From: Mageeibacillus sp. UBA1243
Lineage (GTDB): Bacteria > Bacillota > Clostridia > UBA1212
Direction of reading: 5' to 3'
Assembly: GCA_002308595.1 (NCBI GenBank)
Contig: DBWH01000048.1
Location: 1 to 9,043 of the forward strand
Length of the DNA: 9,043 nucleotides
Part shown: piece after piece, positions 6,366-9,043 of the stretch
Layout of the letters: every line of letters begins with the position of its first letter
How positions within the stretch are numbered: position 1 is the first letter of the stretch
Program-made: the position numbers and the translations under genes
Notes under the pieces: model-generated
What the model saw: the letters and a program-made list of their open reading frames with translations, nothing else
Database searches by the model: none
What the model was told of the DNA's origin: nothing

Positions 6366-7352
6366 ATGAAAAAGTATTTACGTTTATCCTTTTTTTACAT
6401 GGCGGTTATCGTTTTCTCTTTAGCATTGGCGATATCTGCGGAAGCCGCCAATGGACAGGAGCCGGTATGCACGGTATACGCATCTCTTGAAGAACAGAAG
6501 GCAATTATTAACGCAACTATGCCCGAGTTAAAGGAATCCGTTGTTTCTTCCTCTGTGACACCTGTGTACTACTACACGTTGTACGATTTCTCAACGAAAA
6601 AAGAGTATAAGAAGGACGAGAGAATAGAACTGTCGAAAACCGCCAACGGCGGAGACACATATTATTACGTAGCATCAGTCAAAGATTTTTCGTTCTTCAA
6701 CGAGCAATGGTCCGGCGCCTTATTGTTTTACGCTGTCAAAAACGGTGAGATCAGCGTTCGCGGTCCGCAACAGATGAGCCAATTACCGGAAGTTGAGATT
6801 TCAATGAATTATGCTGATTATGCGGAACATATCAGGGTTTTAAGCGGGAGAAAAGAAATAATAAGTCCCCGATATGTTCGCCTGGTCCACTTGTCTGACG
6901 TGGGGTGGTGCTTTTACGTAAATGACGGCATTGGCGAGTTCTTCTATCTTTTCTGCTCGTGGGTCGGGGAGATAGACATAACTCACGGACGCAGAATTAT
7001 TTACGCCGGAGAAGAACTTGAAAGCGCGGCCGAAGAATTAAAAGACTACCTGGAAAGCATAAACCCCGATGAAGCCGAACAGTCGGGAGGATCTGATTTA
7101 AACCAAAACGAAGATGTTGGTTATGAGTTTTACCGTGCATCGGCGGGCACGCCAGATATTGAAAAGTATTTTGGTATCAAGGTCAGCAATTTTAAAACGC
7201 ATTTCCCGGAGGCTTTTGCAAAGCCGGGCTCCTCAAAACTGTCTTTTATACCGGTTGCGGTGCCCCTGTTTGTTGCGGCTGTGACTGTTCCGATAGGTAT
7301 AATAATCATAAAGAAGGACAGAAAAAAGGGTGCCGGGAAGAGAGCGGAATAA
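6366..7352 (+). CDS. Unrecognised exported protein with C-terminal membrane anchor
   Basis: The protein has 328 residues and I do not recognise its family. The N-terminus is a classical signal peptide: KK, a hydrophobic core at about 7-23, and SAEAA near 25-29 as a likely cleavage site. An aromatic-rich beta-type region follows (about 60-205, with YYYTLYDF, TYYYVASVKDFSFF and GWCFYVNDGIGEFFYLF). An acidic stretch (about 210-250) comes next. A hydrophobic segment at about 294-315 is followed by the positive tail KKDRKKGAGKRAE. This predicts an extracytoplasmic domain with a C-terminal anchor (type I topology). TAGGAGG ends 4 nt before ATG 6366. It diverges from the glycyl radical operon and ends about 70 bp before the pyrR promoter, so it is probably transcribed alone. 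Its own promoter is unclear; TAAAAT at 6273-6278 lacks a well-placed -35. It is more AT-rich than its neighbours by eye. Confidence 0.82.
   Translation: MKKYLRLSFFYMAVIVFSLALAISAEAANGQEPVCTVYASLEEQKAIINATMPELKESVVSSSVTPVYYYTLYDFSTKKEYKKDERIELSKTANGGDTYYYVASVKDFSFFNEQWSGALLFYAVKNGEISVRGPQQMSQLPEVEISMNYADYAEHIRVLSGRKEIISPRYVRLVHLSDVGWCFYVNDGIGEFFYLFCSWVGEIDITHGRRIIYAGEELESAAEELKDYLESINPDEAEQSGGSDLNQNEDVGYEFYRASAGTPDIEKYFGIKVSNFKTHFPEAFAKPGSSKLSFIPVAVPLFVAAVTVPIGIIIIKKDRKKGAGKRAE
6424..6453. repeat. Inverted pair of CATTGGCG octamers in the signal-peptide coding region
   Basis: CATTGGCG at 6424-6431 and CGCCAATG at 6446-6453 are perfect inverse complements separated by 14 bp. They could form an 8-bp hairpin in DNA or in the mRNA, 58-87 nt into the gene. 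Both are members of the window-wide octamer family. Confidence 0.6.
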
Positions 7353-7420
7353 CCGGAAAGATCTGCCCTGTAAAGAGAAGAAAAATGTTTGCCGAAGAGA
7401 GTAAAAATCCATAAAAATGC

Positions 7421-7449
7421 TTTACATAGTTTCAGCCATTTGCTAAAAT
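7421..7449 (+). promoter_or_regulatory. Sigma-A promoter of pyrR
   Basis: TTTACA (7421-7426) and TAAAAT (7444-7449) are separated by exactly 17 bp; each is a 5/6 match to consensus. Transcription should start near 7456, leaving a leader of only about 30 nt. This leaves no room for the long terminator/antiterminator leader that PyrR controls in Bacillus pyr operons. A small GGG-AGGAGA-CCC hairpin (7470-7481) could cover the ribosome site. Confidence 0.7.
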
Positions 7450-7486
7450 TAACGAGACATAAGAACGGAGGGAGGAGACCCGCTTT

Positions 7487-8023
7487 TTGAGCAGCTACAA
7501 GGCCACGTTGATGAATGAGACAGCTGTCAGGCTGGCACTCACGCGAATTGCGCATGAGATCATCGAGAAGAACAGAAGTTGCGAAAACCTCTGTCTTGTA
7601 GGCATCAAAAGCAGAGGTGTCCCGCTCGCGGAAATGATAGCCGAAAATATCTCGTCAATCACCGGCACAAGACCTGCGACCGGCGCTGTCGATGTCACTT
7701 TCTACCGTGACGATCTTACGAAAATTTACGAGAATCCTTGTGTTGGGGGCACTGCCCTCGATTTTGATATTAACGGGAAGATTGTCGTCCTTGTGGACGA
7801 CGTTCTTTTTACGGGAAGGACTGCAAGGGCCGCGATGGAGGCCGTTATGCAGCAGGGAAGGCCCTCGAGGATACAGCTTGTCGAGCTGGTCGACAGGGGT
7901 CACAGAGAGCTCCCGATAAGGGGCGATTTCATAGGGAAGAACGTGCCGACGTCAAAATCGGAGCACATTGAGGTCAAGATTCCGCCCTATGACGACAGAA
8001 TCGCGGTTGAGCTTTACGGCTGA
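7487..8023 (+). CDS. pyrR: Bifunctional pyr operon regulator / uracil phosphoribosyltransferase PyrR
   Basis: The protein has 178 residues, the usual PyrR length. It binds UMP or UTP and pyr leader RNA to attenuate pyrimidine biosynthesis genes, and it also converts uracil and PRPP to UMP. Family motifs are LTRIAHEIIE (18-27), VGIKSRG (38-44), YRDDL (73-77), the PRPP-binding loop VVLVDDVLFTGRT (100-112), LVDRGHRELPIR (134-145) and GKNVPTSKSE (150-159). The start is TTG 7487, preceded by GGAGGAG at 9-nt spacing. The N-terminal alignment to Bacillus PyrR (MNQKAVILDEQ) supports it, and the internal ATG at 7511 has no ribosome site and would remove conserved residues. uraA follows 119 bp downstream, consistent with a pyrimidine salvage pair. 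Confidence 0.95.
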   Translation: MSSYKATLMNETAVRLALTRIAHEIIEKNRSCENLCLVGIKSRGVPLAEMIAENISSITGTRPATGAVDVTFYRDDLTKIYENPCVGGTALDFDINGKIVVLVDDVLFTGRTARAAMEAVMQQGRPSRIQLVELVDRGHRELPIRGDFIGKNVPTSKSEHIEVKIPPYDDRIAVELYG

Positions 8024-8040
8024 GCTGCATTGGCGTGTTC

Positions 8041-8074
8041 CGTAAAGGAGCGCAAAACTTTTTCGATCTTTACG
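8041..8074 (+). other. Inverted repeat between pyrR and uraA
   Basis: CGTAAAG (8041-8047) and CTTTACG (8068-8074) are perfect 7-bp complements around a 20-nt loop, 17 bp after the pyrR stop. No T-run follows, so it is not a standard terminator. It does not contain the PyrR-binding consensus (AGUCC...GAGGCU type). It may be an mRNA processing or stability structure, or chance. Confidence 0.3.
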
Positions 8075-8142
8075 CGGTGCGGACAGCGCTGCTCGAAGAT
8101 AATATTAATTTGTACCCGTGTGTGCAAGATATGGAGGTATTT

Positions 8143-9043
8143 ATGAAATTGATCTACAACGTCCAGGACAAGCCAAAAGCCGGACAAATCATCATGTTTG
8201 CATTCCAGCAGCTTCTGGCAATCATGGCAGCTACAATCGCTGTTCCGGGAATTGTCAACGGAGTTACCGGAAGTGAAATGTCTGCTTCTGCAGCTATGTT
8301 CGGCGCAGGCGTAGGCACCATCGTCTACTTACTTTTCACAAAGTTCAAGAGCCCTGTTTTCCTCGGATCTTCGTTCGCTTTCCTCGGATCGATGTTCGCG
8401 GCATTCGGCGGCGGTGTTGCAATGAGCCTTGGCTATTTAGGTCTCATCCTCGGCGCTGCATTCGCAGGTCTTGTTTACGTTGTGCTTTCGATCGTTGTAA
8501 AGATTGCGGGCGTCGGCTGGATCAATAAGATTATGCCGGCAGTCGTTATCGGCCCCACCGTTGCAATCATCGGTCTCTCCCTCGCAACAAATGCCGTAGG
8601 CGACACTGTTACGGGCGGTGTTAAAGATGCTTCGGGTGCTGCTGTTGCAAATCCCTACATCGCGTTCATCTGCGCTTTCATAACAATGATTGTCGTTGTC
8701 GTGTGCTCCACATACGGCAAGAAAATGGGCAGGCTCATTCCGTTCATAATCGGTATCCTTGCAGGTTATGCCACAGGCTGCTACTTCACGATTATCGGAA
8801 TGCTCACAAACACACCCGCTCTTCAGATCGTTGACTTCTCGTCTTTCACCAATCTGTTCGCAGGCGGCGTAAAGACAGCGTCTTTCGTACAGCTTCCCGA
8901 CTTCACGTTTGTAAAGGCACTTGAAGGCTTCAAGTCAATCAACGGCAGCTACATCGCTACGATCGCGGTTGCGTTCATCCCTGTTGCATTCGTTGTTTTC
9001 GCTGAGCACATCGCAGACCACAAGAACCTCTCCTCGATCATCG
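8143..9043 (+). CDS. uraA: Uracil permease, NCS2 family (3' end outside the window)
   Basis: From ATG 8143 the reading frame stays open to the window's end: 300 codons without a stop, so the C-terminus is missing. GGAGG lies 5 nt before the start. It encodes a polytopic membrane protein that imports uracil, probably with protons. NCS2 hallmarks are FAFQQLLAIMAATIAVP (19-35), PVFLGSSFAFLGS (71-83), MPAVVIGPTVAIIGLSLA (131-148) and VAFVVFAEHIADHKNLSSI (281-299). The last contains the Glu (288) and likely His (293) region that corresponds to the substrate-binding helix of E. coli UraA. An additional loop at about 150-170 and 222-268 is typical of longer clostridial members. Imported uracil would be the substrate of PyrR and other uracil phosphoribosyltransferases. 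No convincing promoter is seen in the 119-bp gap, so readthrough from the pyrR promoter is likely. Confidence 0.93.
   Translation, partial: MKLIYNVQDKPKAGQIIMFAFQQLLAIMAATIAVPGIVNGVTGSEMSASAAMFGAGVGTIVYLLFTKFKSPVFLGSSFAFLGSMFAAFGGGVAMSLGYLGLILGAAFAGLVYVVLSIVVKIAGVGWINKIMPAVVIGPTVAIIGLSLATNAVGDTVTGGVKDASGAAVANPYIAFICAFITMIVVVVCSTYGKKMGRLIPFIIGILAGYATGCYFTIIGMLTNTPALQIVDFSSFTNLFAGGVKTASFVQLPDFTFVKALEGFKSINGSYIATIAVAFIPVAFVVFAEHIADHKNLSSII

Larger units (their letters stand above)
457..8035. repeat. Dispersed iterated octamer CATTGGCG (14 occurrences)
   Basis: Plus-strand copies start at 457, 2007, 3456, 4642, 5389, 6010, 6424, 6929 and 8028. Minus-strand copies (read as CGCCAATG on the plus strand) start at 1337, 3462, 3513, 5323 and 6446. 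One-base variants are at 856 (TATTGGCG) and 2794 (AATTGGCG). Within genes the word is read in all three frames (GCC-AAT-G, ATT-GGC-G, TTG-GCG and their complements), and two copies are intergenic, so protein sequence does not explain it. The span given here only brackets the copies. Confidence 0.85.

Noticed and set aside
8079..8105. Promoter for uraA (CGGACA, then TAATAT)
   Set aside because: The spacer is only 15 bp and the -35 match is poor.

Overview
The window comes from a bacterial chromosome of about 50% GC. The likely host is an anaerobic gut-type Firmicute (Clostridia, Lachnospiraceae-like). This is an inference from a glycyl radical enzyme with its activase, an RNA-binding-type PyrR, a CotH-family protein, strong AGGAGG ribosome sites and sigma-A type promoters. 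No rRNA, tRNA, transposase, integrase or CRISPR array is visible.

Layout from left to right. Positions 1-259 hold two diverged copies of a ~110-bp structured repeat. The second copy runs over the last codons of the CotH gene. Positions 251-6130 are a four-gene minus-strand cluster, in transcription order: glycyl radical enzyme (6130-4019), radical SAM activase (3978-3208), zinc-dependent medium-chain dehydrogenase (3115-2021) and a membrane-anchored CotH-kinase-family protein (1987-251). A good sigma-A promoter (TTGAAA-N17-TATACT on the minus strand, 6251-6223) precedes the cluster. A 25-bp inverted repeat (6216-6240) lies across its -10 box, so the operon looks repressor-controlled. A second 17-bp palindrome lies in the leader (6152-6168). 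Going right from this control region, 6366-7352 encodes an unrecognised exported protein with a C-terminal membrane anchor. Next is a separate sigma-A promoter (7421-7449) driving pyrR (7487-8023). The uracil permease gene uraA (8143 onward) is cut by the window's right end.

How the genes fit together. The activase should install the glycyl radical at Gly678 of the glycyl radical enzyme. That enzyme carries the Cys-x-Glu active-site pattern of dehydratase, lyase and decarboxylase-type members rather than the Cys-Cys pair of pyruvate formate-lyase. The dehydrogenase may reduce an aldehyde or ketone product, or oxidise an alcohol precursor. The substrate cannot be read from the sequence. pyrR and uraA form a pyrimidine salvage and regulation pair.

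The most striking signal is not a gene. The octamer CATTGGCG occurs 14 times (9 on the plus strand, 5 on the minus strand, at 13 loci). About 0.3 occurrences would be expected in 9 kb of random sequence. It appears in several genes, in all reading frames and in intergenic DNA. It looks like a genome-level iterated word of unknown role. The second notable signal is the repeat pair at the left edge, whose terminal stem is kept by compensatory changes.
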